A stretch of DNA of 64,000 bases from Ignavibacteria bacterium (GCA_016704345.1 JADJAH010000024.1:18282-82281), one strand, 5' to 3'; counted from the first letter of the stretch, positions 36,919 to 45,989 are shown. The notes: generated by a model not told the origin, from the letters alone. Numbers and translations: made by a program.

Positions 36919-39267
36919 ATGAATAAATTGATCGCGCTTTTTTTCTTTCTCATAATGTTTGCCAATGTAAATGCACAGGTTGTTCCGATTATTTCGATAA
37001 CAAACAACAACTCGAGCGGTTTGCCTATAGACACGGGACAATTTAAGACTGTTACAGGTATTGTAACAGTAGCTAACGAGTTCGGCGGCCCTGCTTATAT
37101 TCAAGACAGCCAGGCAGGAATAGCTGTTTTTTACAACGACTTTTCTGCAGCCGTTGAGATTGGAGACAGCGTAATTGTTACCGCAAAACTTTCTCAGTTC
37201 AATGGACTTACTGAGCTTGTGTATTCCACATTTGGAGGCACGCCATCATTTACTATCATTGATTCGAATAAGTCTTACAGCGCAATCATTATTACTCTCC
37301 AGCAACTGAACTCACAGGCATGGAACGGACATGAGGAATTCGAGGGAAGATTGGTCAGGTTTAATGGACTGTCAATTACTACAACCGGAAACTTTCAGGC
37401 AAATACAAATTACTCTGTTACCGATGCATCGGGAACAGGACAATTGAGAATCGACAACAACACAAATCTGGTCGGTACACTTATTCCCACGGGAAGTTTT
37501 GATTGCATAGCAGCTGCGGCACAGTTTGATAATTCACCTCCATACAGCACAGGCTATCAGTTCCTTCCGAGATTTACCGCTGATATTATTCAGGGAGGCG
37601 GACCGGTTATTCTAACTTCACCTGCAGAGACTAACATTACTTCAAGTTCAGTCACCCTCACTTGGTCAACTCAGGCACCCGGAGATACAAAACTAAAATT
37701 TTTCAGATCTGATTCACTGGGACAACCGGTTGTATTTTCAGACTCGGTTTATGATGCAACTCAATCCACATCTCATACGGTAAATTTAAACAATCTTCAG
37801 CCGGGTAAGATTTATTATGCATTAGCTTACTCGACAAATGGCAACGGTACAAGTGTTAGTACTCCAAAATATTTTTCAACTTCATCGCATGCATCATCAA
37901 CAGGACGATATGAGATCTATTTCAACAAGTCAGTTGATAATTCTTACGCTTTGCCAAATAATAATGCCGTTGGTGATGTAGATCTAAAAGTGCGTTTGGG
38001 ACAAAGAATCGATTCTGCCACAAAGTCGATTGACATTGCTATGTATTCATTCAACGAAGTAACGCAATTAAAAGATAAGATTATAAATGCACTGATTAGA
38101 GGTGTGAAAGTCAGAATGGTGTACGATCACAGAGACGGACAAATTCAATCTCTTGTTCAGGATCTGATCAATGCCGGTGTTAGAGTTCAGCAAAGACCTA
38201 CCGGTTCTAACATTATGCACAACAAGTTTTTCATTTTTGATGCAAGGGATAATTCTTCGTTTTCGGATGACTGGGTCTGGACAGGCTCTGCAAATATTAC
38301 CAATGATCAGTTCTACAGTGATGCACAGAATGTTATATTCATTCAGGATCAAGCTCTTTGCAATACATACACAAGAGAGTTTGAGGAAATGTGGGGTTCT
38401 CATAACGAGATAAATAATCCTTCTAATGCCAAGTTTGGTGCAGCTAAGGCCGACAATACTCCTCATTTGTTCTTCATTAACGGAAAGAGAATTGAGTGTT
38501 ATTTCTCCCCTTCTGAAAATGTTTCGACTGTGATTGAGAATATTATAGGAACACAGACAAATAAGTCAATAAGCTTCTGCGCATTTGCATTCACAAGATT
38601 TCAGATTGCAAACCGAATGAAGACTCAATTTTTGCCGCCAGACAAAATGGTTAGAGGAGTCTTTGATGACGGAAACGGAACCGATCCATCTAGTGTCTAT
38701 CCTGAAATGAAAGGTATTGGGGGAAGTATTCCATGGAATCCTCCGGCTCCTGTCTATCTTGACGGACAAAGCGGAACCTTGCACAGCAAGTACATTCTGA
38801 TCGATGCGGACATGCCTTCAAGCAATCCTATTGTTCAGACAGGATCGTACAATTACTCAAATGCGGCAACTACCGGAAATGATGAGAACGTTTTGTTGAT
38901 CTATGATTCGCTGGTTGCAAATCAATATTTTCAGGAATTTGCCAAGAGATTTTCACTTGCAGGCGGCACAATTTCTATTGAAAGAATCTCTTCCGAAATT
39001 CCTGATAACTTTATACTGGGGCAGAATTATCCGAATCCATTCAACCCAACAACAACAATAACTTTCTCTTTGCCAAAAGCTTCGGACGTAAGTCTTACAA
39101 TTTTTAACTCACTGGGGCAGAGAGTAGAAACATTGGCGAGCAGTTATTACTCCGCAGGAACTTACAAAGTGACTTTCAATGCAACAAATCTGTCAAGCGG
39201 CGTATACTATTACAGGCTTGTAAGCAATGATATTCAGATGACAAAGTCCATGGTTATCCTGAAATAA
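36919..39267 (+). CDS. secreted phospholipase D-family nuclease-like protein with OB-fold, Fn3 and T9SS domains
   Basis: 782 residues. Order: signal peptide (1-19), OB-fold (about 40-110, VTGIVTVANEFGGPAYIQDSQAGIAVFYN), fibronectin III (about 235-320, SSSVTLTWSTQAPGDT), then a PLD domain with two HxKxxxxD motifs, HNKFFIFD at 434-441 and HSKYILID at 622-629. The spacing and the VWTGSANIT and VQTGSYNYSN segments are those of Nuc/endonuclease-like PLD enzymes. The C-terminus is a T9SS sorting domain (NYPNPFNPTTTITFSLP ... MTKSMVILK). The protein probably cleaves phosphodiester bonds, perhaps in extracellular nucleic acids, at the cell surface; a lipid substrate cannot be excluded. It is the last gene of the cluster. 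Confidence 0.8.
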   Translation: MNKLIALFFFLIMFANVNAQVVPIISITNNNSSGLPIDTGQFKTVTGIVTVANEFGGPAYIQDSQAGIAVFYNDFSAAVEIGDSVIVTAKLSQFNGLTELVYSTFGGTPSFTIIDSNKSYSAIIITLQQLNSQAWNGHEEFEGRLVRFNGLSITTTGNFQANTNYSVTDASGTGQLRIDNNTNLVGTLIPTGSFDCIAAAAQFDNSPPYSTGYQFLPRFTADIIQGGGPVILTSPAETNITSSSVTLTWSTQAPGDTKLKFFRSDSLGQPVVFSDSVYDATQSTSHTVNLNNLQPGKIYYALAYSTNGNGTSVSTPKYFSTSSHASSTGRYEIYFNKSVDNSYALPNNNAVGDVDLKVRLGQRIDSATKSIDIAMYSFNEVTQLKDKIINALIRGVKVRMVYDHRDGQIQSLVQDLINAGVRVQQRPTGSNIMHNKFFIFDARDNSSFSDDWVWTGSANITNDQFYSDAQNVIFIQDQALCNTYTREFEEMWGSHNEINNPSNAKFGAAKADNTPHLFFINGKRIECYFSPSENVSTVIENIIGTQTNKSISFCAFAFTRFQIANRMKTQFLPPDKMVRGVFDDGNGTDPSSVYPEMKGIGGSIPWNPPAPVYLDGQSGTLHSKYILIDADMPSSNPIVQTGSYNYSNAATTGNDENVLLIYDSLVANQYFQEFAKRFSLAGGTISIERISSEIPDNFILGQNYPNPFNPTTTITFSLPKASDVSLTIFNSLGQRVETLASSYYSAGTYKVTFNATNLSSGVYYYRLVSNDIQMTKSMVILK

Positions 39268-39328
39268 TTGACGTAAAAAGTTGAGGAGGAAACAATTATG
39301 TTGTAAACCGTGTTGAATCGGTTACGCA

Positions 39329-40699
39329 ATGAACCCAAAAAACATAATGTCTATGCCAAAGTCCGGGATCCTCCGTCGAATCTTGACCATAATAGTTCTC
39401 TTGATTATTACATCAGGTGTAGCTTATTCACAATTTGGTCAAAATAAAGTCCAATACAAGAAATTCAATTGGCAGTTCATACAAACTAAACATTTCGACA
39501 TATACTTCCATCAGGGTGGTGATTACTTGGCACAGTTTGCCGCCCATGAAGCCGAAGAAGCTCTCTCCAAGCTTACAGAAAATATCGATTACGAAATTAC
39601 AAATCGGGTTCCTCTCATCATTTTCAATTCACACAACGAGTTTCAACAGAATAATGTCATTGATGAATTCCTTCCGGAAGGCGTAGGCGGTGTTACGGAA
39701 CTGTTCAAAAATAGAGTAGTCATTCCTTTTGAAGGAGAGTATGAAAAATTCAGACATGTAATTCATCACGAATTGCTACATGCATTCATGAATGATATGT
39801 ACTATGGCGGCTCGATTCAAAACATAATTTCACGAAACATTTCACTAACGTTCCCGCTTTGGTTCAGTGAAGGTATGGCAGAAGTTCAGAGCAGATTCGG
39901 ACTTGATAAGCAGACTGACATGTTCATGAGAGATGCCACGATTCATAATTATGTTCCACCGTTAGATTACATGGGTGGATATTTTGCATACCGCGGAGGA
40001 CAGAGTTTTTTTGCTTACCTTGCTGACACTTATGGCGAGGAAAAACTCGGAATTTTGATGAACAATGTCAAAACATTTGGTGATGTTGAACAAGGATTCA
40101 GAGAAACCTACAAAGTTGGACTAGAAGAACTTGATGAAAAGTGGCAAAGATATTTGAAGAGGATATATTGGCCCGATCTCAAGATCCGAGAAGATGTTAG
40201 AGATTTTGCCAAGCAATTGACAAATCACGAAAAGGACGGAGGTAATTATAATATTGCTCCGACAATTTCTCCGGATGGTGAAAGATTTGCTTTCATATCA
40301 AACAAAGATGATATGTTCGATATATTTATTGCCAAGACCAGAAACGGTGAGATAATAAAGAAAGTTATTGAAGGAAACATTTCATCTGATTTTGAAGAGC
40401 TACATATTTTGACCCCTGGGCTAGCGTGGTCAAAAGACGGCAGAAAGCTTGCATTGAGTGCAAAATCTGGCGGCAAGGATGTCATTTATATAGTTGATAT
40501 TTATGAAGAGGATTGGTCAGAACTGCCCCTCAGATTTGAGGCAATAAATTTCATGAGTTGGAATCCGCAAGGAAATATTATAGCATTTATCGGAACGAAA
40601 GCGGACAGATCAGATTTATATATATACGATCTTGGGTTAAAGAAACTTACTCCAATGACCAATGATGTTTTTCAGACCAGAATCCTACATGGTCGCTAG
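39329..40699 (+). CDS. MA-type metallopeptidase/PD40/Omp85 fusion, N-terminal fragment (frameshifted)
   Basis: A signal peptide is followed by a peptidase-MA-like domain with the zinc motif HELLH at residues 147-151 and downstream WFSEGMAEVQS (a Glu possibly the third ligand). Then PD40/WD40-like blades start (TISPDGERFAFISNKDDMFDIFI, LAWSKDGRKLALSAKSGGKDVIYIVD). The frame ends in the middle of a blade at a five-T run (40668-40672). With one more T it continues SDQNPTWSLDGKTVFFTSDRGDY. The whole gene would cover 39329-42603 and encode 1091 residues. Such proteins are known as hypothetical tolB-like/surface antigen proteins in this phylum. Proteolysis is inferred from the motif only. Confidence 0.75.
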   Translation: MNPKNIMSMPKSGILRRILTIIVLLIITSGVAYSQFGQNKVQYKKFNWQFIQTKHFDIYFHQGGDYLAQFAAHEAEEALSKLTENIDYEITNRVPLIIFNSHNEFQQNNVIDEFLPEGVGGVTELFKNRVVIPFEGEYEKFRHVIHHELLHAFMNDMYYGGSIQNIISRNISLTFPLWFSEGMAEVQSRFGLDKQTDMFMRDATIHNYVPPLDYMGGYFAYRGGQSFFAYLADTYGEEKLGILMNNVKTFGDVEQGFRETYKVGLEELDEKWQRYLKRIYWPDLKIREDVRDFAKQLTNHEKDGGNYNIAPTISPDGERFAFISNKDDMFDIFIAKTRNGEIIKKVIEGNISSDFEELHILTPGLAWSKDGRKLALSAKSGGKDVIYIVDIYEEDWSELPLRFEAINFMSWNPQGNIIAFIGTKADRSDLYIYDLGLKKLTPMTNDVFQTRILHGR

Positions 40700-42603
40700 A
40701 TGGAAAAACAGTCTTCTTCACTTCTGACAGAGGAGATTACATTCAACCTAATAAGATACCGGCTGATTTTAAGATTTGGGAATATGACTACTCTGGAAGT
40801 GACTATTATGGCATCGACATTAATTCCCGGGAAATGACTAGGTATAGCAATTCAAAAGATTCCAAAGAAGGATACGTCCAGATTTCTGCTGATGGAAAGA
40901 AGATTCTTTATGTCTCTGACCTTAATGGAATTAGCAACATTTATTTGAGAGAGAGGGATTCAACAGGAAAAGTAACTGATAGACCTATTACAAATTCCAT
41001 GAATCCGATAGATCAAATATCTATGTCGCGAGACGGCAAGAAACTGTTGTTTGTATCTCTCAACAAAGGCGGTTACGATATTTTCTCTATTGATAATCCG
41101 TTTGAGCGAAAGGTCGATATGGAAAGGCTGACACCTACAGAATATGTAATGGATATGAAGGATTATGCCTTGAAGTTTGGAAGAGAATTTGACAGCACAA
41201 CTTTTACTAGTCAATCTACAGGGTTACAGGATTCTAAGTTTTTGAAAGACTCTACGCTATCTGCAAACACTGATCAAATCGAACAGGATTCTGTTACGGG
41301 TGATTTTGTAGTTAGTGATGCTGTCAAATCTGAAGAAGAGCGTGAGAATGAAAACGCAAAGTTTTATGGCGAGGATGTGAAAGTTGATTTGGGACAAACT
41401 ACAGTAAAGCCACCGGACAATCTTTCGGCGCCAAAAAGTTTGGAAAATCCGAATTTCTCTTTTCTTGATAATGTTAATCCGGATGGATCATTTAAGATTA
41501 AGAAATATAAAGTAAAGTTCACACCAGATTTAGTTTACGGTAATGCAGCTTATACCTCGTTCTACGGATTTCAAGGATTAGCTCAGATTGCATTAAGCGA
41601 CCTTCTGGGAGATCATCGAATTGTAATTCAAACTTCAATGGTAATTGATTTAAAGAACAGTGATTATGCGGTTGGATATTATTATTTGCCAAAACGCACA
41701 GACTTCGGATTGTATCTATTCCACACAGCGAGATTTGTAAGCTATGGTGTGACTCCTTTTAATAGTTTCTTATACAGATATCGTACTATTGGAGGTACTC
41801 TTTCGGCTTCATACCCAATATCAAGATTCAAGCGCATTGATGCTCAATTGACCGGAGAATACATAACACAAGAGAATCTGGATTATACACTAGAACCTGC
41901 TGAGAGTAAGACACTTTTCATCCCGTCCTTTAGTCTGATACATGATAACACAGTTTATGGATATACTTCACCAGTTAGTGGGACGAGATATAACTTCACT
42001 CTGATGGCATCGCCAAAGCTCGGACAGGATGGAATTGGTTTTGGTTCACTACTTGGAGACTTAAGAACCTACCTGAAGCTGGGAGACGGATATACATTCG
42101 TCACGCGAGTAACCGGAGGCGCTAGTTTCGGTCCTAATCCTCAGAGATTCTTTATTGGTGGAATGGCAAACTGGATTAATTATGATTATGAAAATACTAC
42201 AATTCCAATTGAAGACATACAGGATTTTGCATTCTCTTCGCCGGGGTTACCACTTAGAGGATTCAACTATGACAGGTTATCAGGCTCCAAGTATGCCATC
42301 CTTAATGCCGAACTAAGGTTCCCTCTTCTCAGATACTTAGTATTTGGTGCATTGCCTTTAGGATTTGCAAATGTGGAAGGTGTAGCTTTCGTTGATGCAG
42401 GAACAGCTTGGTCTGACAACCTAGAGCTTACCAAGAAACTACCTGACGGCCGTGAAGTTACGAAAGATCTGCTGCTGGGAACCGGCTTGGGTGCAAGAAT
42501 AAATCTGCTTGGTTTTCCATTTATGTTTGATGTTGCCTGGAGTTACAATATGCAGAAGTTTTCAGCTCCCAAATACTACATCTCGCTTGGTTATAACTTC
42601 TAA
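40673..42603 (+). CDS. MA-type metallopeptidase/PD40/Omp85 fusion, C-terminal fragment
   Basis: This is the continuation of the previous entry in another frame; the longest part with its own methionine starts at 40834. It finishes the propeller (YVQISADGKKILYVSDLNGISNIYL, QISMSRDGKKLLFVSLNKGGYDIFS), passes a low-complexity charged linker and ends in a beta-barrel of the Omp85/surface antigen type (FFIGGMANWINY, PLRGFNYDRLSGSKYAILNAELRFPLL, closing YYISLGYNF). The barrel end means the protein is in the outer membrane, with the propeller and peptidase on the periplasmic side if it follows BamA-like topology. Confidence 0.75.
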
Positions 42604-42620
42604 ACTTGATTCATTAAACA

Positions 42621-42655
42621 AAAAAGCCCGGACTCATGAGCCCGGGCTTTTTTTC
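42621..42655. terminator. bidirectional Rho-independent terminator
   Basis: AAAAAGCCCGG pairs with CCGGGCTTTTT, with an inner CTC/GAG pair, and T-runs flank both sides. It separates the rightward Omp85 fusion gene from the leftward ribosomal operon. Confidence 0.9.
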
Positions 42656-42674
42656 TATTAATATTTTGTTGTTC

Positions 42675-43190
42675 TTATTCCTGAACCTTTGACTCTTCTT
42701 GTACGGCATCTTCGGTTACTACTTCCGGAGCCTTTTCAAGTTCATCAATACTGACCACAAACACTTTCAACGGTGCAATTACTGAGTGCTGGAGCTTTAT
42801 ATCAATAATGTGCTCACCTAAAGTCTTAATTGCCTCTTTAATGACTATCTTCTTCCTGTCAACAGCTTCAAGCCCTGCTGCAAGCATAGCATCGTGAATC
42901 ATCTGAGAAGTTACTGAACCGAATATTCTTCCTTCTTCACCGGACTTTACGGCAATCCTTATATTGGCTGAAGTTATTTTATCAGCAACAGACCTTGATT
43001 CTTCCATCTGCTTTTCGATTTTTCTCCTTCTCTGCTTACGAATTTCATCGTATATCTTTAGATTGGACTCAGTTGCCTGAACTGCTACTCCATTAGGAAT
43101 CAGGAAATTCCTGGCATATCCATTCTTCACATCTACAATTTGTCCTTCATCACCGAGAAGTTCGTGATCCTTCTTTAGTATTACTTTCAT
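42675..43190 (-). CDS. rplI: 50S ribosomal protein L9
   Basis: 171 residues. It begins MKVILKKDHELLGDEGQIVDVKNGYARNFLIPNGVA, the L9 signature that includes the G-x-x-G-x-x-V-x-V-K-x-G-Y-A-R-N-F-L-x-P pattern, followed by the long central helix and the C-terminal domain (IFGSVTSQMI). A short acidic tail (about 20 residues) extends beyond the usual 150. It is the last gene of the rpsF-ssb-rplI unit. rpsR, normally encoded right before L9, is absent. Confidence 0.95.
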   Translation of the reverse strand: MKVILKKDHELLGDEGQIVDVKNGYARNFLIPNGVAVQATESNLKIYDEIRKQRRRKIEKQMEESRSVADKITSANIRIAVKSGEEGRIFGSVTSQMIHDAMLAAGLEAVDRKKIVIKEAIKTLGEHIIDIKLQHSVIAPLKVFVVSIDELEKAPEVVTEDAVQEESKVQE

Positions 43191-43217
43191 TATCTGTTAT
43201 TGTTATTGAAAATTGAC

Positions 43218-43244
43218 AAGGGTGGAATATTGTACACCACCCCT
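43218..43244 (-). other. short hairpin between ssb and rplI
   Basis: AAGGGTGG and CCACCCCT form a stem of six GC-rich pairs (GGGTGG/CCACCC) with an 11-base loop in the 77-base gap. No T-run follows on the minus strand, so it is not a terminator. It occupies the spot where rpsR is usually found; it may be a regulatory or processing structure. Confidence 0.45.
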
Positions 43245-43267
43245 AAGTTCTTGAATTTACTAATTTC

Positions 43268-43729
43268 TTATTTGTTTTCGCTTCCTTTGAGGAGATCTGA
43301 GTCCTCAGGTGAAAGTAAAGAATCAAATGAATCATCTGTGAATGAAGAAACATCATCTTCTTTTTCAATGCCAACGCCGGCCCCTTTTTTATTAAGGAAC
43401 TGAATTCTTCTTGCTTTGATCTCAACTATAGTTCTGTTGGCTCCGTCTTCAGTTTTAAAGGTCCTGCTCTGAAGTTCACCATCAACAAGTACGGCGTGCC
43501 CCTTTCTCAATCTGTCTCTGCAACTGTCAGCAAGTCTGTTCCAGGCAACTATGCCAACATAACAAACGTCTTCCTTCCAATCTTCATTCTTGTCCTTGAA
43601 TCTTCTGTTGCTCGCGATGGAAAAATTCACGACAGGTGTTCCTGATGTTGTTTGCCTGAATATCGGATCTTTTGTCAGATTTCCGGCAATTATTACTGAG
43701 TTCAATTCGGGCATCTTAAAGTCAGCCAT
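43268..43729 (-). CDS. ssb: single-stranded DNA-binding protein
   Basis: 153 residues. The N-terminal OB-fold is typical: LNSVIIAGNLTKDPIFRQTTSGTPVVNFSIASNRRFKD, then VAWNRLADSCRDRLRKGHAVLVDGELQSRTF. The C-terminal third is acidic and disordered (FTDDSFDSLLSPEDSDLL), but the end, GSENK, lacks the usual DDDIPF-like tip that recruits partner proteins. It is placed between rpsF and rplI, as in many Bacteria. The genome may encode another SSB with a full tip. Confidence 0.9.
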   Translation of the reverse strand: MADFKMPELNSVIIAGNLTKDPIFRQTTSGTPVVNFSIASNRRFKDKNEDWKEDVCYVGIVAWNRLADSCRDRLRKGHAVLVDGELQSRTFKTEDGANRTIVEIKARRIQFLNKKGAGVGIEKEDDVSSFTDDSFDSLLSPEDSDLLKGSENK

Positions 43730-43760
43730 GATTCTCCTCCTATAATGAGTTCTTTATTAG

Positions 43761-44195
43761 TTATTTACTTTCAACAGTTTCCGTTTCAAGATCTTTAGCT
43801 TTTTCTGCCTCTTCATTTGCTAGAGTCAGCTGTAACTCTGCCTGTCTTGCTGCTTCCACCAATGCTCTATTCTTGAAGTGCTCCTCTTTTTCCTGTTTCG
43901 TCTTTTGAGATACATGAATAGACAAATACCTCAATACGTTTTCATCAAGCTGGTATGCTCTTTCAAGTTTGGTGATTAATCCTGCAGAAACCAAAATTTC
44001 AAAACAAACATAAAATCCGTTTTGCTTTTTCTTAATCGCATATGCCATTCTTCTTCTTCCGATCTTATTGATCTGAACAACTTCTATTTCGTTCTTCGTG
44101 AAGAATACTTCATACTTCGATATGATTTCTGCTATGGCATTATCATCTAAATTTCCGTCGATGATAATGTATGATTCGTAGAATTTCTTGGACAA
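43761..44195 (-). CDS. rpsF: 30S ribosomal protein S6
   Basis: 144 residues starting at a TTG (44195), since the first in-frame ATG is in the middle of the domain (RRRMAYAIKKKQNGFYV). The S6 fold is clear: KFYESYIIIDGNLDDN, then VQINKIGRRRMAYAIKKKQNGFYVCFE and LDENVLRYLSIHV. The C-terminal 40 residues are a charged helical extension. A promoter of the TTG-N20-TATATTTG type lies 25 bases upstream. It is the first gene of rpsF-ssb-rplI. Confidence 0.9.
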   Translation of the reverse strand: MSKKFYESYIIIDGNLDDNAIAEIISKYEVFFTKNEIEVVQINKIGRRRMAYAIKKKQNGFYVCFEILVSAGLITKLERAYQLDENVLRYLSIHVSQKTKQEKEEHFKNRALVEAARQAELQLTLANEEAEKAKDLETETVESK

Positions 44196-44219
44196 GATTT
44201 TTCTCTTAATTTAAAGTTA

Positions 44220-44250
44220 CAAATATAGTCTTCTGCCTCATCTATTTCAA
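44220..44250 (-). promoter_or_regulatory. promoter of the rpsF-ssb-rplI operon
   Basis: On the minus strand TTG (44250-44248), exactly 20 bases, then TATATTTG (44227-44220), perfect to TAnnTTTG. Confidence 0.7.
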
Positions 44251-44293
44251 CCTAATTAAAAGTTGAAAATTAACACACCATGAGAAACTTTTG

Positions 44294-44376
44294 TGCGGGA
44301 GGCGGGACTTGAACCCGCATGCCTTGTGAGCGCCACCCCCTCAAGATGGTGTGTCTGCCAGTTCCACCACTCCCGC
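44294..44376 (-). tRNA. tRNA-Leu (GAG)
   Basis: An 83-nt type II tRNA on the minus strand: acceptor GCGGGAG/CTCCCGC, anticodon arm CCATC-TTGAGGG-GGTGG with anticodon GAG, a long variable arm (CGCTCACAAGGC-like) and the T-loop GGTTCAAGTCC. No encoded CCA. Confidence 0.95.
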
Positions 44377-44387
44377 AAAATTGTCTG

Positions 44388-44418
44388 CAAATTTACTGTT
44401 ATTTCAAACGAAATTCAA
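44388..44418 (-). promoter_or_regulatory. promoter of tRNA-Leu
   Basis: On the minus strand TTG (44418-44416), exactly 20 bases, then TAAATTTG (44395-44388), 11 bases before the tRNA 5' end. Confidence 0.7.
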
Positions 44419-44521
44419 TTCTCTAAGCGGAAACCTGTTCGAAAAAAAAGCTGTATGAGTTATTTGTGTTTAGTAATTTAAATATTTGCTGCACTAAAAT
44501 CATTCCGCTATATAATATCCT

Positions 44522-45085
44522 CTATGTTTTAAGCATTAGCGTAGCTTTTTTGATTATCCTGTAAGTAAAGAATACTGCTATTCCTAATGCAATTAGTGCA
44601 AGTATTGGCAGGAATATTGCCAGGATTGATATGACAGATGAAGCAACAGATTCTATTGTAGACACAATCGGATTGCCAATTCCTGTTGTAAATACTGAAG
44701 ACAGTGCCCTGGCTTTTATCGTAAGTACTTGAGTATTTAAAGCTGCACCACCTCCGAGAACTATTGCTAAAGTCCATTTAAGAAGCGGATCAAGATCAAC
44801 AATCACAGAGCTCGAAAGTAGTGCACCGGCAACTAGTGACGCAGGTAGTGAAATAAGATCAAGCATATTATCAATCCAGGGGATATAGTAACCGCCAATC
44901 TCAGCTGCTGTCGCAACTCCAAATGAAATCATTGCAGGAACAGTCCCGATCCAGGATGAGCCCTCGCCAAGATTTATCCAACCGGCGTAAGAGCAAATAC
45001 TTAGAACAAGAAACGGGATAAAGACTCTGAATCCTGCAGCCGCACTCAGACTTATTCCAATAATGATGCTTAAGAATATTTCCAT
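44522..45085 (-). CDS. DUF4126 family membrane protein
   Basis: 188 residues from the ATG at 45085 (MEIFLSIIIGISLSAAAGFRVFIPFLVLS). A TTG 12 codons upstream could add residues of poor quality, so I chose the ATG. It has five to six hydrophobic segments, and AAGFRVFIPF, MISFGVATAAEIGGYYIPWIDNMLD and ALNTQ match the DUF4126 pattern. The function is unknown; members are small inner-membrane proteins. It stands alone. Confidence 0.75.
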   Translation of the reverse strand: MEIFLSIIIGISLSAAAGFRVFIPFLVLSICSYAGWINLGEGSSWIGTVPAMISFGVATAAEIGGYYIPWIDNMLDLISLPASLVAGALLSSSVIVDLDPLLKWTLAIVLGGGAALNTQVLTIKARALSSVFTTGIGNPIVSTIESVASSVISILAIFLPILALIALGIAVFFTYRIIKKATLMLKT

Positions 45086-45153
45086 AAACAATTTTTGCAA
45101 AGTTATCAAATTACATTTCAACTTGAAATAATAAATAATGGAATTTCAATGCC

Positions 45154-45183
45154 TTGATTAAAGTTATTCTAAATTATATTTTG
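45154..45183 (+). promoter_or_regulatory. putative promoter of the merC cassette
   Basis: TTG (45154-45156), exactly 20 bases, then TATTTTG (45177-45183), one T short of TAnnTTTG. The operator-like dyad at 45180-45198 overlaps the -7 box. Confidence 0.45.
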
Positions 45184-45198
45184 CAAATGAATTGCAAA
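45180..45198. promoter_or_regulatory. 19-bp dyad, possible Zur/Fur-type operator
   Basis: TTTGCAA-ATGAA-TTGCAAA: two perfect 7-bp inverted arms with a five-base centre, overlapping the -7 box and ending seven bases before the merC ATG. Its size and place fit repression by a Fur-family metal regulator. The link with zinc is inferred from the genes downstream. Confidence 0.5.
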
Positions 45199-45205
45199 TA
45201 ATAAT

Positions 45206-45630
45206 ATGAGCTCAAACAGTCATAAGCTTGCTTTAACTCTTGATTCAATCGGACTAACTGCATCCGTAGTTTGCGCAATTCATTGCGCTTTATTACCCCT
45301 CTTCTTGTTAGCACTTACATTTTATGGACTAAAGTTTGTAGTTGGCCCGTTGCTTGAGTATTCGCTGATTGCTGTAAGCGTTATTATCGGCTTGTTCACA
45401 TTCACCCATGGATATAAGAATCATCATAAGAGTCTGATTCCGATGGTAATTTTCCTGACCGGTCTTGGTATAATATTTTCCTCTCACTCATTGTTTCACG
45501 AAAGTGCACATGGTGCTGGCTTCAGCCCGGAATACATTTTTCTCCGATTGGAGCCATTCTCATCGGTACAGGACATTTCCTGAACAGAAAGTTCACTAAA
45601 CAAATCAGCGCAAAAACTTGCTGCAAGTGA
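45206..45630 (+). CDS. MerC-domain membrane protein (frameshifted near the C-terminus)
   Basis: The N-terminal part has the MerC pattern: DSIGLTASVVCAIHCALLPLFLLAL with the Cys-x-x-x-Cys pair in the first helix, then three more helices. In the raw frame it stops at 45583 (125 residues) with an odd tail. With one more T in the five-T run at 45537-45541 it continues SPIGAILIGTGHFLNRKFTKQISAKTCCK and stops at 45630, restoring the fourth helix and the cysteine-rich end. MerC-like proteins in this phylum accompany zinc-type TonB receptors more often than mercury resistance genes, and no other mer gene is here. Confidence 0.7.
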
Positions 45631-45662
45631 TTTGCTTTTAAGCAATACACAAAAATTCAACA

Positions 45663-45989
45663 ATGTTAAGTGTTTTGTTAAATCTGATTATCGGGACTCT
45701 GATATTGTTATCAGCCACTCTTTCGTTTGCAGAAACTTTGGTTACAGAGTCTGATACATGCAATCTTATGCTTAAGGGCACGATTTCAGATTCTCAAACT
45801 GAAAACCCAATAAAAAGGAGCATCCGTTACCATTTTTGGAAATTTCCATGCAGGTCAATTCAGATAATTAAGGCAGATATGAGTTTGACGGAGTATGCAA
45901 GGGAATTCATAATGTTGTTGTGTCTTGTAAGGGATATCATTCAGATACAATTCAAATCTTGTTACTTAACAACACGAGCAAGAATATAG
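45663..45989 (+). pseudogene. TonB-dependent receptor, N-terminal fragment
   Basis: Signal peptide (LIIGTLILLSATLSFAE), then a carboxypeptidase-regulatory-like domain (CNLMLKGTISDSQTENPIK). The frame slips near an A-run at 45812-45816: GASVTIFGNFHAGQFR follows in a second frame, and GRYEFDGVCKGIHNVVVSCKGYHSD in a third, so at least two indels lie between 45812 and 45880. The residues beyond NPIK in this frame are not meaningful. Confidence 0.6.

Noticed and set aside
45206..45630. Mercury-resistance operon
   Set aside because: Only a MerC-like protein is present; merA, merR, merT and merP are absent and the neighbours point to metal uptake.
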